From NCBI GenBank assembly GCA_003265685.1, contig QJOU01000081.1, forward strand, positions 1 to 44,468: a stretch of 44,468 nt of DNA. Reading direction: 5' to 3'. The notes under the pieces are model-generated. The model worked only from the letters and a program-made list of their open reading frames with translations. It was not told the DNA's origin and did not search any database. Below are positions 16,473 to 24,756 of this stretch, piece after piece. The DNA is from Piscinibacter caeni (GTDB lineage: Bacteria; Pseudomonadota; Gammaproteobacteria; Burkholderiales; Burkholderiaceae_C). The first letter of the stretch is position 1. Each line of letters opens with the position of its first letter. Both the position numbers and the translations under genes were made by a program.

Positions 16473-19031
16473 TCAGAACTGCACACTCAAACTGGTGGCG
16501 AGCTGCCGGTCGTTGACGAACGCATCGCGCGGCCGCGCGGCGCTGCCCAGGTCGTTGCGGCGCAGCGTGCGCGTCAGGTTCACGCCGTCCAGCGCCCAGG
16601 TCACCCGCGGCGCGACGCGCCAGCGCAGCGAGGCATCGAGCCAGCCGTGCGCACGGGTCCAGACCTGCTGCGCACCGCCGAGGTCGACCACCGGCACCAC
16701 GCCGCTGGCGAAGCGGCTGCGCCAGTTCCAGGCCAGCCGCGCCGACCACCGCCCATGTTCGTACAGGCCGATCAGGTTCGCGCTGTGGCGCGACAGCCCC
16801 TGCAGCGCCACCTCGCGGCCGAGCACGCGATCGAAGGTGCTGCTGTCCACGTGGGTGTAGTTGGCCTGCAGCCCGAGGCCGGACCAGGCACCGGGCAGCG
16901 TGTCGAAGAAGCCCTGCCACGCGAGCTCGGCGCCGCGCACGCGCGCCCGGTCGGCGTTGCGCGGCCGGCTGACGACGTAGACCGCGCCACCATGCTCCTC
17001 CGGCTGTGCGAGGTTGACGACGAAGCCGTCGACCCGCTTCCAGAACAGCGCCAGCGAGGCGCCCGTGCCGGCGCTGCGTTCGTGCTCCAGCCCCAGGTCG
17101 AGGTTGCTCGAGCGCACCGGCTGCAGGTCGGGGTTGCCGGCGCTGCCCTGGTTCAGGTTCGGGTCGACCGGGTTGGGCAGCAGCAGCAGCGAGGGCGAGA
17201 GCTGGTTGAAGTCGGGCCGCGTGATCGTGCGCGAGGCGGCGGCACGCGCCTGCCAGCCCGGTGCCGGGCGCCAGCGCAGGCTCGCGCTCGGCAGCGGGTC
17301 GGTCTCGTCCGTGCGGGCGCGGATCGGCAGCGGCGTGCCGCTGCCGACGGCCTGCGCGCTGTCGGTCGTGCGGCGCGTGTGCACCACGCGCAGGCCGGCC
17401 TGGCCGTCCAGCGCCGTGCCGGCGCGCCAGGGCAGCTGCAGGTACAGCGCGTCGCTGTCCTCGCGGATGCGCCACACGCTCAGCGGCCCGCCGCCGGCCG
17501 GCAGCGGCGTGGTGACGCCGAAGGCTTCGCGCAGCCCGGCCGGATCGCGCGCATCGCCCAGGTCGCCGATCAGGTGGCCGGTGACGCTGGCCGTGCGGCC
17601 GTCGAGGAAGTCGCCGTAGGGGTTGGGCCGCAGGCGGCCGGGCAGGGTCTCGCCCGACGGCCCGGCCAGCGCCACGTCGCCGAAGGCCAGGCCGGGCGCG
17701 TTGTCGGCACGCCGCCGGGCATGCCGCCAGCCGAACTCGATGCGCTCGAGCCAGCCGCCCTCCAGCAACCGAGATGCGTCCACGCGCAGCGCCTGCAACT
17801 CGCCGCGGAACGGGCGGGTGCGGTAGGCCAGGCCGGTGTAGCGCCAGGCCGACGGGTCGTTCAGGTCGGTACCCGCGACCGATGTCGAGGGCACCGGGCC
17901 GGACAGATCGTGCGTGAAGCGGGCCGCGCTGGCGGCCAGGAAGGGCCCGGAGAAGAACAGGTGGTTGAAGCTGCTGGTGTGGCTCAGGTCGGCGTCGAGC
18001 TGCCAGGGCGCACCGTGCCAATGGCCACCGAGGGCCAGCTGGCGGGTACGGTCCACCGTATCGCGCGCGAAGTTCAGCAGCGACACCGGCGCATCCAGCC
18101 AGGTCACCCGGCGGGCGTCGTCGCTGCCCGCGAAGCGCAGCAGGCGGCCGGGCTCGAAGGCGGTGCCGGCCGGCGCGCTGAGGTTGATCTGGTGCGAATC
18201 CTGGCGCGTCTCGAGTTCGGCGAAATGGGCCTCGGCGTACAACTCGAGCCCGTCGGCCGAGCGCCACTGCAGCAGCGCGCCGGCCGCGCTGCGGCGCCGC
18301 CGGCCGATGCTGGTGGTCTCCGAACTGCCGCCCGGCGCGAGGAAGCTGCCGCCGGCCGGATCGGCGTGGCGCACCGGCGTGCCGCTGCTCTTCTGGTCCT
18401 CGCGCCACCAGCGGTCCTGCAGCGCCAGGTTGACGAGCAGCCCGAGTTCGCCGCCACCCGCGCGGCCGCGCCGGCTCAGCAGCAGCGAGGCCTGGCCGGC
18501 GTCGCGATCGGCCAGGTGGCCGCGCATCCAGCGCAGCGAGAACACGCCGGCGTCACCGGCGAAGTCGAACGGCCGCCGCGTGCGCAGGTCGATGCTGCCG
18601 CCGAGGCCGCCTTCGATACGCTCGGCCGAGCTGGTCTTGTGCACGTCGATGCCGGCGAGCGACTCGGCCGCGATGTCCGAGTAATCCATCAGCCGGCCGC
18701 TGCCGGCGGTGAAGATCTCGCGCCCGTTGAGCGTGGTCTCCACCTGAAGCAGGCCGCGCACCGCGGCCAGCGCCCCCTCGCCGCGGTCGCGCGTGAGCTG
18801 CACGCCGGTGATGCGCTGCAGCGCGTCGGCCACGCTCAGGTCGGGCAGCTTGTGGACCTCGTCGGCCACGACGGCGTCGACGATGCCCGGCGCCTCGCGC
18901 TTGCGCGCCTGCGCCGACTCGAGGCTGCGGCGCGTGCCGGTGACCACGACCGGGTCGAGCGGCTCGGCCGCTGCGCCCGCCGCAGGGGCAAGCGCCAGAC
19001 AGCCCGACAACAACACCAACGCCGTCTTCAC
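16473..19031 (-). CDS. TonB-dependent outer-membrane receptor
   Basis: An 852-residue receptor with a signal peptide (1-22, GAAAEP) and a TonB-box-like DPVVVTGTR. The plug domain (about 40-155) contains VADALQRITGVQLTRDRG and the GGSIDLRTRRP region. A long beta-barrel ends in the aromatic LSVQF, typical for BAM recognition. Plug style resembles the large TonB-receptor subfamily common in Xanthomonas and Caulobacter. The ligand cannot be read from sequence; siderophores, oligosaccharides or other polymers are possible. The start is a GTG at 19031, since the nearby ATG at 19039 is closed by a stop. It probably shares a transcript with the hybrid kinase downstream. Confidence 0.9.
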   Translation of the reverse strand: MKTALVLLSGCLALAPAAGAAAEPLDPVVVTGTRRSLESAQARKREAPGIVDAVVADEVHKLPDLSVADALQRITGVQLTRDRGEGALAAVRGLLQVETTLNGREIFTAGSGRLMDYSDIAAESLAGIDVHKTSSAERIEGGLGGSIDLRTRRPFDFAGDAGVFSLRWMRGHLADRDAGQASLLLSRRGRAGGGELGLLVNLALQDRWWREDQKSSGTPVRHADPAGGSFLAPGGSSETTSIGRRRRSAAGALLQWRSADGLELYAEAHFAELETRQDSHQINLSAPAGTAFEPGRLLRFAGSDDARRVTWLDAPVSLLNFARDTVDRTRQLALGGHWHGAPWQLDADLSHTSSFNHLFFSGPFLAASAARFTHDLSGPVPSTSVAGTDLNDPSAWRYTGLAYRTRPFRGELQALRVDASRLLEGGWLERIEFGWRHARRRADNAPGLAFGDVALAGPSGETLPGRLRPNPYGDFLDGRTASVTGHLIGDLGDARDPAGLREAFGVTTPLPAGGGPLSVWRIREDSDALYLQLPWRAGTALDGQAGLRVVHTRRTTDSAQAVGSGTPLPIRARTDETDPLPSASLRWRPAPGWQARAAASRTITRPDFNQLSPSLLLLPNPVDPNLNQGSAGNPDLQPVRSSNLDLGLEHERSAGTGASLALFWKRVDGFVVNLAQPEEHGGAVYVVSRPRNADRARVRGAELAWQGFFDTLPGAWSGLGLQANYTHVDSSTFDRVLGREVALQGLSRHSANLIGLYEHGRWSARLAWNWRSRFASGVVPVVDLGGAQQVWTRAHGWLDASLRWRVAPRVTWALDGVNLTRTLRRNDLGSAARPRDAFVNDRQLATSLSVQF

Positions 19032-19068
19032 CTACCCATGCTCGCGCCGTGCGAGCCACGACGTCAAG

Positions 19069-19098
19069 GCCGCCGCGGGCTCGGAAACCCGCAGCGGC
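19069..19098 (-). terminator. Stem-loop after the MFS transporter gene
   Basis: Arms 19069-19079 and 19088-19098 pair at 10 of 11 positions around an 8-nt loop. The structure begins about 20 nt beyond the MFS stop codon. There is no U-tract, so intrinsic termination is uncertain. Confidence 0.45.
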
Positions 19099-19118
19099 CC
19101 TGCCGGAGTTGAGAAGGA

Positions 19119-20795
19119 TCAGTCGTTGGCGTAGATGTCCACGTCCTTGGTCTCGCGCACGAACAGCATGCCGACGACGAAGGTGAGCGACGCGATGATG
19201 ATCGGGTACCACAGGCCGTTGTACATGTTGCCGGTCTGCGCCACGATCGCGAAGGCGGTGGTCGGCAGCAGGCCGCCGAACCAGCCGTTGCCGATGTGGT
19301 AGGGCAGGCTCATCGAGGTGTAGCGGATGCGCGTCGGGAACAGCTCGACCAGCATCGCGGCGATCGGCCCGTAGACCATCGTCACGAAGATCACCAGCAC
19401 CACCAGGATGGCGATGATGAGCGGCTTGTTCATCTTCGCCGGGTCGGCCTTGGCGGGGTAGCCGGCCGCCTTCAGCGTGTCGGCCACGGCCTTCTTGAAC
19501 TCGGCGTCCTTCTTCTTCGCCTCGTCCGGCGCGAGGCCCTTGGCCGCGTAGCTCTGGATCACCGTCTCGCCCACCGTGATGGTGGCCGCGGTGCCGGCGG
19601 CGACGGCCACGTTCTCGTAGCTCACCGAGCCGGCCGCCAGCACCTGCTTGGCGATATCGCACGAGCTGGTGAACTTGGCCGTGCCGGTCGGGTTGAACTG
19701 GAACGAGCACTCGGCCGGGTCGGCGTGCACCACCACCTTGTTCTTCGCCTGCGCGGCGGCGAGGTCGGGGTTGGCGGCCTCGGTGAGCATCTTGAAGAGC
19801 GGGAAGTAGGTCAGCGCGGCCACCAGGCAGCCGGCCATGATGATGGGCTTGCGGCCGATCTTGTCGGACAGCACGCCGAACACGATGAAGAACGGCGTGC
19901 CGATCAGCAGCGCGATCGCGATCATGATGTTCGCGGTGGCGCCGTCGACCTTGAGCGCCTGGGTCAGGAAGAACAGCGCGTAGAACTGGCCCGTGTACCA
20001 GACCACCGCCTGGCCGGCGGTCAGGCCGATCAACGCCAGGATCACGATCTTCAGGTTCTTCCACTGGCCGAAGGATTCGGACAGCGGCGCCTTGGAGGTC
20101 TTGCCCTCGTCCTTCATCTTCTGGAAGGCGGGCGACTCGTTCATCGACAGGCGGATCCAGACGCTGACCGCGAGCAGGAGGATCGACACCAGGAACGGCA
20201 CGCGCCAGCCCCAGTCGGCGAAGGCCTGCTCGCCGATCGCGGTGCGGGTGCCGAGGATGACCATCAGCGAGAGGAACAGGCCGAGCGTGGCCGTGGTCTG
20301 GATCCACGAGGTGTAGGCGCCGCGCTTGCCGTGCGGCGCGTGCTCGGCCACGTAGGTGGCCGCACCGCCGTACTCGCCGCCCAGCGCCAGACCCTGCAGC
20401 AGGCGCAGGATGATCAGGATCACCGGCGCGGCCACGCCGATCGCGGCGTAGCTGGGCAGCACGCCGACGATGAAGGTCGACAGGCCCATGATCAGGATGG
20501 TCACCAGGAAGGTGTACTTGCGGCCGATCATGTCGCCGAGCCGGCCGAACACCAGCGCGCCGAAGGGCCGCACGATGAAGCCGGCGGCGAACGCGAGCAG
20601 CGCGAAGATGAAGGCCGAGCCGGCGTCCAGCCCCGCGAAGAACTGCTTCGCGATGATCGCGGCCAGCGAGCCGTAGAGGTAGAAGTCGTACCACTCGAAC
20701 ACCGTGCCGAGCGACGAGGCGAAGATGACCTTCTTCTCCTCGGCGGTCATCGGCGCCGGTGCCGCAGGGGTGCGACCGACGGTGGACGTTGCCAT
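19119..20795 (-). CDS. MFS transporter, metabolite:H+ symporter (MHS) type, with a periplasmic insert
   Basis: A 558-residue inner-membrane transporter. MHS hallmarks are EWYDFYLYGSLA in TM1, GRLGDMIGRKYTF after TM2, RLLQGLALGGEYGGA in TM4 and SDKIGRKP after TM8. It should import a carboxylate or zwitterion with protons. Between TM9 and TM10 (about residues 340-454) it carries a hydrophilic stretch with C363 and C379, predicted to face the periplasm and possibly disulfide-bonded. A strong AAGGAGA site precedes the ATG at 20795; the upstream extension of the frame is not coding. Its promoter carries the same half-site array as the actP operon, suggesting co-regulation and an organic-acid substrate. 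Confidence 0.9.
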   Translation of the reverse strand: MATSTVGRTPAAPAPMTAEEKKVIFASSLGTVFEWYDFYLYGSLAAIIAKQFFAGLDAGSAFIFALLAFAAGFIVRPFGALVFGRLGDMIGRKYTFLVTILIMGLSTFIVGVLPSYAAIGVAAPVILIILRLLQGLALGGEYGGAATYVAEHAPHGKRGAYTSWIQTTATLGLFLSLMVILGTRTAIGEQAFADWGWRVPFLVSILLLAVSVWIRLSMNESPAFQKMKDEGKTSKAPLSESFGQWKNLKIVILALIGLTAGQAVVWYTGQFYALFFLTQALKVDGATANIMIAIALLIGTPFFIVFGVLSDKIGRKPIIMAGCLVAALTYFPLFKMLTEAANPDLAAAQAKNKVVVHADPAECSFQFNPTGTAKFTSSCDIAKQVLAAGSVSYENVAVAAGTAATITVGETVIQSYAAKGLAPDEAKKKDAEFKKAVADTLKAAGYPAKADPAKMNKPLIIAILVVLVIFVTMVYGPIAAMLVELFPTRIRYTSMSLPYHIGNGWFGGLLPTTAFAIVAQTGNMYNGLWYPIIIASLTFVVGMLFVRETKDVDIYAND

Positions 20796-20859
20796 GTTCT
20801 CTCCTTGATTCAGGTCAGCCGCGGGGTCGCGGCTCGTGGTGCCACTGTCCGAGCCGGCT

Positions 20860-20917
20860 CTGACCGTTGACTGACGCGTTCCCAACACCGGCTGACGCGA
20901 CGCTGATGAGACGCTGA
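20860..20917 (-). promoter_or_regulatory. Five-site TCAG array upstream of the MFS gene
   Basis: Read on the minus strand, TCAG half-sites occupy 20917-20914, 20906-20903, 20895-20892, 20874-20871 and 20863-20860. Their spacing is 11, 11, 21 and 11 bp, one or two helical turns. TGTTGG is conserved in the central gap. The nearest site lies 64 nt before the start codon. The same array precedes the actP operon at 31249-31306. Confidence 0.75.
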
Positions 20918-20962
20918 CAAACTCGGGTGCAACCCGCAGCCCGGCTTGCGCGATGTGGAAAC

Positions 20963-22150
20963 TCAGGGAAAGCGATGAGGCCCGTGCAACCTGGCCGTCA
21001 GCGCTGCGAGGGCCGCCCGCGCCTGCCCGGCGAGTGCCTGGGCATGCGCCGCGAGCCGGGCCGGGTCGGCCTGCAGCGCGAGCCGTGCCGCGTCGTCCAG
21101 GCCGGACGCCGGCACCGCCACCGGCAGCCCCGGCAGTTCCCAGGTGCCGGCCACGGCCTCGGCCTTGGACGGCCGCCGGGAGACCGTTGGCGCAACGAGG
21201 TTCAGCCGCGGCCGGCCGCAGGCCATCGCCACCAGGCGCGCGTGCAGGCTGCTGGCGATCAGCAGCGCGCTGCCGGCGATCAGCGCGCACAGCGCCCAGA
21301 CATCGGCCGTGTCGACCCGGCGCGCGGCGCCCGCCGGCAGGCGCTGCGCGAGGCGCTGCAGCACCTGCGGATCGTCGTGCCAGGGCGCCAGGCCGGCGCA
21401 GAACAGGTGGACCGGCGCGCCGGTGTGCGCCATCAGCCGGCGCAGCGCTGCGGCCACGGCATCGAGCGTGGCGTCGTCGCCGAACTCGGCACTTAGCTGC
21501 AGCGCGATGCCGCCCTGCGGCACGGCGCCGGCCCGCGCGCGGATGTCAGCGGCGCAGCACTGGGCCACCAGGAGGGCGGCATCGGGCACGAGCGGCGCGT
21601 CGAGGCCGGCCGAGCGCAGCGCCTGCTGCGTCGCCGTGTCGCGCACGCTGAGGGACTGCGCGCGGGCCAGCTGGGCCAGCACGGCGCGGCGCAGCGCGGC
21701 CGGCGCGCGAGCCAGGTCATGCCCGCCGACCGCATGGAAACACACCCGTGCCGTGCGCGGCAGCGGCGGCGCCACCACCGCATACGGCGCCGGCGACGCG
21801 CTGCCGACCACGCGCCGCACCCAGGCGCGCCGCTCGTGCGCCTGCGTCGCGAGCCAGGCCAGCGTCGCCTGCAGGCCCTCCGGCGGCTGCAGCATCACCG
21901 CGGCCTGTTCGGCGCTGCAGGTCAGCAGTTCGCCGCCGACGCACAGCAACCGGTCCTCCGGCTGCCAGCCGGGCGCCAGCTCGGCCAGCGCCTCGACGCG
22001 GTGGCCGCCGACACCGCGCAGGTCGCGCGCGGCCAGGCCCGCGAAGCGCAGCGGCCGGTCGCCGAGGCAGCGCGCCAGCACATGCGGCAGCAGCAGGTCG
22101 CCCAGGTTGTGGCGGTCGAAGGCGCCGAACAGGACGATGCGGCCGGCCAT
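20963..22150 (-). CDS. Polysaccharide pyruvyl transferase family protein
   Basis: A 395-residue protein with the pyruvyl-transferase fold. The N-terminus FGAFDRHNLGDLLLPHVL matches the conserved NxGD nucleotide-type motif of the family. LSVRDTATQQALRSAG and the C-terminal ASSLHARLVAMACGRP are also typical, the latter containing the conserved S-x-H. Members add ketal pyruvate to surface sugars or act in related glycan modification in the cytoplasm. No glycosyltransferase or export genes are nearby, which is unusual. It begins 8 nt after the exonuclease-fusion stop, so it is probably the last gene of the sensing operon. A role outside glycan synthesis cannot be excluded. Confidence 0.8.
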   Translation of the reverse strand: MAGRIVLFGAFDRHNLGDLLLPHVLARCLGDRPLRFAGLAARDLRGVGGHRVEALAELAPGWQPEDRLLCVGGELLTCSAEQAAVMLQPPEGLQATLAWLATQAHERRAWVRRVVGSASPAPYAVVAPPLPRTARVCFHAVGGHDLARAPAALRRAVLAQLARAQSLSVRDTATQQALRSAGLDAPLVPDAALLVAQCCAADIRARAGAVPQGGIALQLSAEFGDDATLDAVAAALRRLMAHTGAPVHLFCAGLAPWHDDPQVLQRLAQRLPAGAARRVDTADVWALCALIAGSALLIASSLHARLVAMACGRPRLNLVAPTVSRRPSKAEAVAGTWELPGLPVAVPASGLDDAARLALQADPARLAAHAQALAGQARAALAALTARLHGPHRFP

Positions 22151-22158
22151 GGACCGCG

Positions 22159-24327
22159 TCAGTAGGTCACGCGGGCGTAGTAGGTCTGCTGCGCCGCGTC
22201 GCGCGCCTGGCCGAGGGTGTGGATGCCGCGCTCGGCCAGCAGCGGGATCAGCTTGAGGAACACCTCGGCCGTGACCATCGCGTCGCCCAGCGCGGTGTGG
22301 CGGCCCAGCACCGGCACGCCGAGCCGCTCGGCGATCGCCTCGAGCCGGTGCGACGCCTGCTGCGGGTGCACCACGGCCGACAGCAGCAGCGTGTCGAGCA
22401 CCGGCTGGTCGAACGCGAGGCCGGTGCGCTCGCGCTTGAGCTCGAGGAAGCGCATGTCGAAGGCGGCGTTGTGCGCCACCAGCACGGTGTCCTGCGCGAA
22501 GGCGTGGAAGGCCGGCAGCACCGCGTCGATGGTCGGCGCGCCGCGCAGCATCTCCGGCGTGATGCCGTGGATGGCGATGCCGGCGGCCGGGATGTCGCGC
22601 TGCGGGTCGACGAGCTGCTCGAAGCAGTCCTCGCGGCGCAGCTTGCCGGCGACGATGCGCGTCGCGCCGATCTGGATGATCTCGTCGCCCTCGGAGGGCT
22701 GCAGCCCGGTGGTCTCGGTGTCGAACACGGTGTAGGCCAGCTCGGCAAGGCGCCGATCGGCCAGCTCGCGCGCCTGGTCGGTGGCGCGGAACAGGTCGAA
22801 GTCGTAGACCTCGGGGCGGCTCTCGCTGCGCACCACCATCGCCGCGTCGAGCTGCTCGCCGGCCTCGGCCAGCGGCAGCAGCAGGCGGAAGAAGGACTCG
22901 TGGCGCACGCGCTCGCGCTCGAACCAGAACGCGCCGTCGTGGCGCTCGACCACGTCGCGCACGGTCAGCGCGAGCGTGTCGCCGCCGACGCGCATCGCGT
23001 CGGTCTCCCAGCCGACCACGGTCTCGGTGCTCATCGACGGGCCGGCCCAGACCAGGTCGAGCCGCGCGCGGCCGCCGGCCTCGGCCAGGCGCAGCTGCAG
23101 CACCTTGATCTCGTACTCCTCGACCAGCCGGCCGGCGAGGTACAGCAACGCCTGCAGCAGCGAGAAGCTGTCGACCTTGAGCCACAGCGCGGCGTCGACC
23201 TCGCTGGTGGCGACACGGCAGCCGTGCAAGGTCTCGATGCGCCGCGCCGCGGCGGCCACCAGGTCGGCGCCGAGCATGTCCTCCAGCGGCCAGCGCGTCT
23301 TCATGGTCTGCGCGGTGTGGCTGGCCAGCTCGCGGATGCGCCGGCTCATGGTCTGCACCTCGTCGCGGACGACGCCGAGAAAACGTTCGCGCGTGGGGGC
23401 GTCGAGGTCCTCGTAGTCGAGCATTTCGACGGCGGCCTGCAGGTTGCCGAGCGAGGCCCGGCTGCCCTCGGTGAGGCCCTGCAGCAGCCGGTCGCGCTCG
23501 GACTCGGCGGCGAAGTCGCGCGTGATGTTCTCGAGCATCAGCACGAAGCCGTTCAGCGCCACCTCGCCGGGCGCGGCATCGATGTCCCGGACCGGCGCCA
23601 TCTGCACGCGCAGCAGCTGGCCGGCGCGCGTACCGGTGACGAACTGGGCCGACGGGTGCGCCGCGCCGCGCTGCAGGCGCTGCTGCACGCTCTCCAGCGC
23701 GTGGGCGACGAGCGCGCGGTCGAACACCGCGTAGATCGAGCGGCCCAGGCCGATCAGCTCGGCGCCGTCGGCCACGCTCGGCGCGTGCGAGAGGGCGCGG
23801 AACTGGGTGCGCGCGCGGGCGTTGTAGAGCAGCACGCGGCCGTCGAGGTTGCAGACGACGACGCTCTGCGTCAGCTCGGCCATCAGCGCCGCCAGGCGGT
23901 TGCGCTCCTGCTCGACGCCGCGGCTGGCCTCCTTCACCTGGGCGGCGATGTCGGCGCGCAGGGTGTCGCGTTGCTGCGCGAACTGGTTGATGACGCCCGC
24001 GAGCGCCTTCGCCTCGGCGCTGCCCTGCGGCTCGAGGGTGCGCTGCACGTCGGTGGCGAGCAGCACCTGAGCCTCTTCGGCCAGGCGCGCAGAGGCCGCC
24101 ACCCAGCCCAGGTAGGCCTGGCGCGTGAGCGCGCCGAGCACACCGGAGAGCAGCAGCCAGCCGAGCAGCAGCAATGCCGCGCGCGGTTCGAGCATCGCGC
24201 CGAGGGCGGCGCGTTCGGGCGGCTCGAGCGTGGCGGCGAAGAGGAAGCCACCGGCGATGGCCCAGAAAGCGAGCACGGCGCCGGGGATGAGGGCGGCGAT
24301 GACTTCGCGTTTATCGAACTTGCCCAC
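22159..24327 (-). CDS. Membrane PAS / degenerate-kinase / DEDDh 3'-5' exonuclease fusion
   Basis: A 722-residue three-part protein. Two TM segments (about 9-31 and 49-69) lead into a coiled coil and a PAS domain (about 148-275). A histidine-kinase-like core follows (about 280-515). In it the H-box is replaced (TEGSRASLGN, no His), and the ATP-binding part keeps only the terminal VERHDGAFW-type strand, so it is probably inactive. The C-terminus is a DnaQ-type exonuclease with all catalytic residues: D536 and E538 (FDTETTG), D624 (AHNAAFD), and H677 and D682 (HTALGD). The family context, next to a CBS-DUF294 protein, ActP and an SLC5 kinase, recalls the Vibrio/Pseudomonas acetate-switch loci. 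Substrate and trigger are unknown. Confidence 0.87.
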   Translation of the reverse strand: MGKFDKREVIAALIPGAVLAFWAIAGGFLFAATLEPPERAALGAMLEPRAALLLLGWLLLSGVLGALTRQAYLGWVAASARLAEEAQVLLATDVQRTLEPQGSAEAKALAGVINQFAQQRDTLRADIAAQVKEASRGVEQERNRLAALMAELTQSVVVCNLDGRVLLYNARARTQFRALSHAPSVADGAELIGLGRSIYAVFDRALVAHALESVQQRLQRGAAHPSAQFVTGTRAGQLLRVQMAPVRDIDAAPGEVALNGFVLMLENITRDFAAESERDRLLQGLTEGSRASLGNLQAAVEMLDYEDLDAPTRERFLGVVRDEVQTMSRRIRELASHTAQTMKTRWPLEDMLGADLVAAAARRIETLHGCRVATSEVDAALWLKVDSFSLLQALLYLAGRLVEEYEIKVLQLRLAEAGGRARLDLVWAGPSMSTETVVGWETDAMRVGGDTLALTVRDVVERHDGAFWFERERVRHESFFRLLLPLAEAGEQLDAAMVVRSESRPEVYDFDLFRATDQARELADRRLAELAYTVFDTETTGLQPSEGDEIIQIGATRIVAGKLRREDCFEQLVDPQRDIPAAGIAIHGITPEMLRGAPTIDAVLPAFHAFAQDTVLVAHNAAFDMRFLELKRERTGLAFDQPVLDTLLLSAVVHPQQASHRLEAIAERLGVPVLGRHTALGDAMVTAEVFLKLIPLLAERGIHTLGQARDAAQQTYYARVTY

Positions 24328-24346
24328 GTTGTTGCCTACTCGTCAC

Positions 24347-24372
24347 AGCCCGCCGGTCTCGCCCCGCGGGCT
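24347..24372 (-). other. Small stem-loop between response regulator and exonuclease genes
   Basis: AGCCCGC at 24347-24353 pairs perfectly with GCGGGCT at 24366-24372 across a 12-nt loop. It sits in the 60-nt gap between two same-strand genes and could tune expression or mark RNA processing. There is no U-tract. Confidence 0.4.
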
Positions 24373-24387
24373 CTCACGCGGACCGCC

Positions 24388-24756
24388 TCACGCACCTAGA
24401 AGCTCCCGCACCTTCTCAGCCAATTCCTTGGTCGAGAACGGCTTCGTCATGTACGCATCCGCCCCGAGTGCCGACCCCTTCGCGACATCGGTGTCGCGCC
24501 CCTTCGCACTCAGCATCAGGATCCGGACCCCCGCGAGCGACTCGTCCGACCGCACCGCCTGGCACACGTCGAAGCCGCTCCTGCCCGGCATCATCACGTC
24601 CAGCAGCACCAGGTCCGGCTTCAGCTCGCGCACCATCGCCAGCGCCGCATCGCCGTCGCGGGCGATGCTGACCCGGTGGCCTTCGCGCTTCATCAGGAAC
24701 TCCAGCGAGATGACGATGTTCGGCTCGTCGTCGGCGATCAGCACGTGTTTGCTCAT
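24388..24756 (-). CDS. Single-domain (receiver-only) response regulator
   Basis: A 122-residue CheY-like receiver with the full acidic pocket (ADDE near the N-terminus), phosphoacceptor D53 (LLDVMMPGRSG), the conserved Ser/Ala of MLSAKG and the switch Lys in TKPFS. There is no DNA-binding or enzymatic output domain. Its ATG overlaps the stop of the symporter-kinase gene in an ATGA junction, which strongly implies that kinase as partner. The frame continues upstream to 24843, but only from 24756 does the receiver fold begin. The output may be another protein, such as the exonuclease fusion downstream, or the domain may act as a phosphate sink. Confidence 0.93.
   Translation of the reverse strand: MSKHVLIADDEPNIVISLEFLMKREGHRVSIARDGDAALAMVRELKPDLVLLDVMMPGRSGFDVCQAVRSDESLAGVRILMLSAKGRDTDVAKGSALGADAYMTKPFSTKELAEKVRELLGA

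Noticed and set aside
12689-16516. A 1275-codon open frame on the plus strand opposite the hybrid kinase
   Set aside because: Its translation is dominated by Arg, Ala, His, Gln and Val with no domain, the typical antisense shadow of a high-GC gene. The minus strand has seven consecutive recognisable domains.
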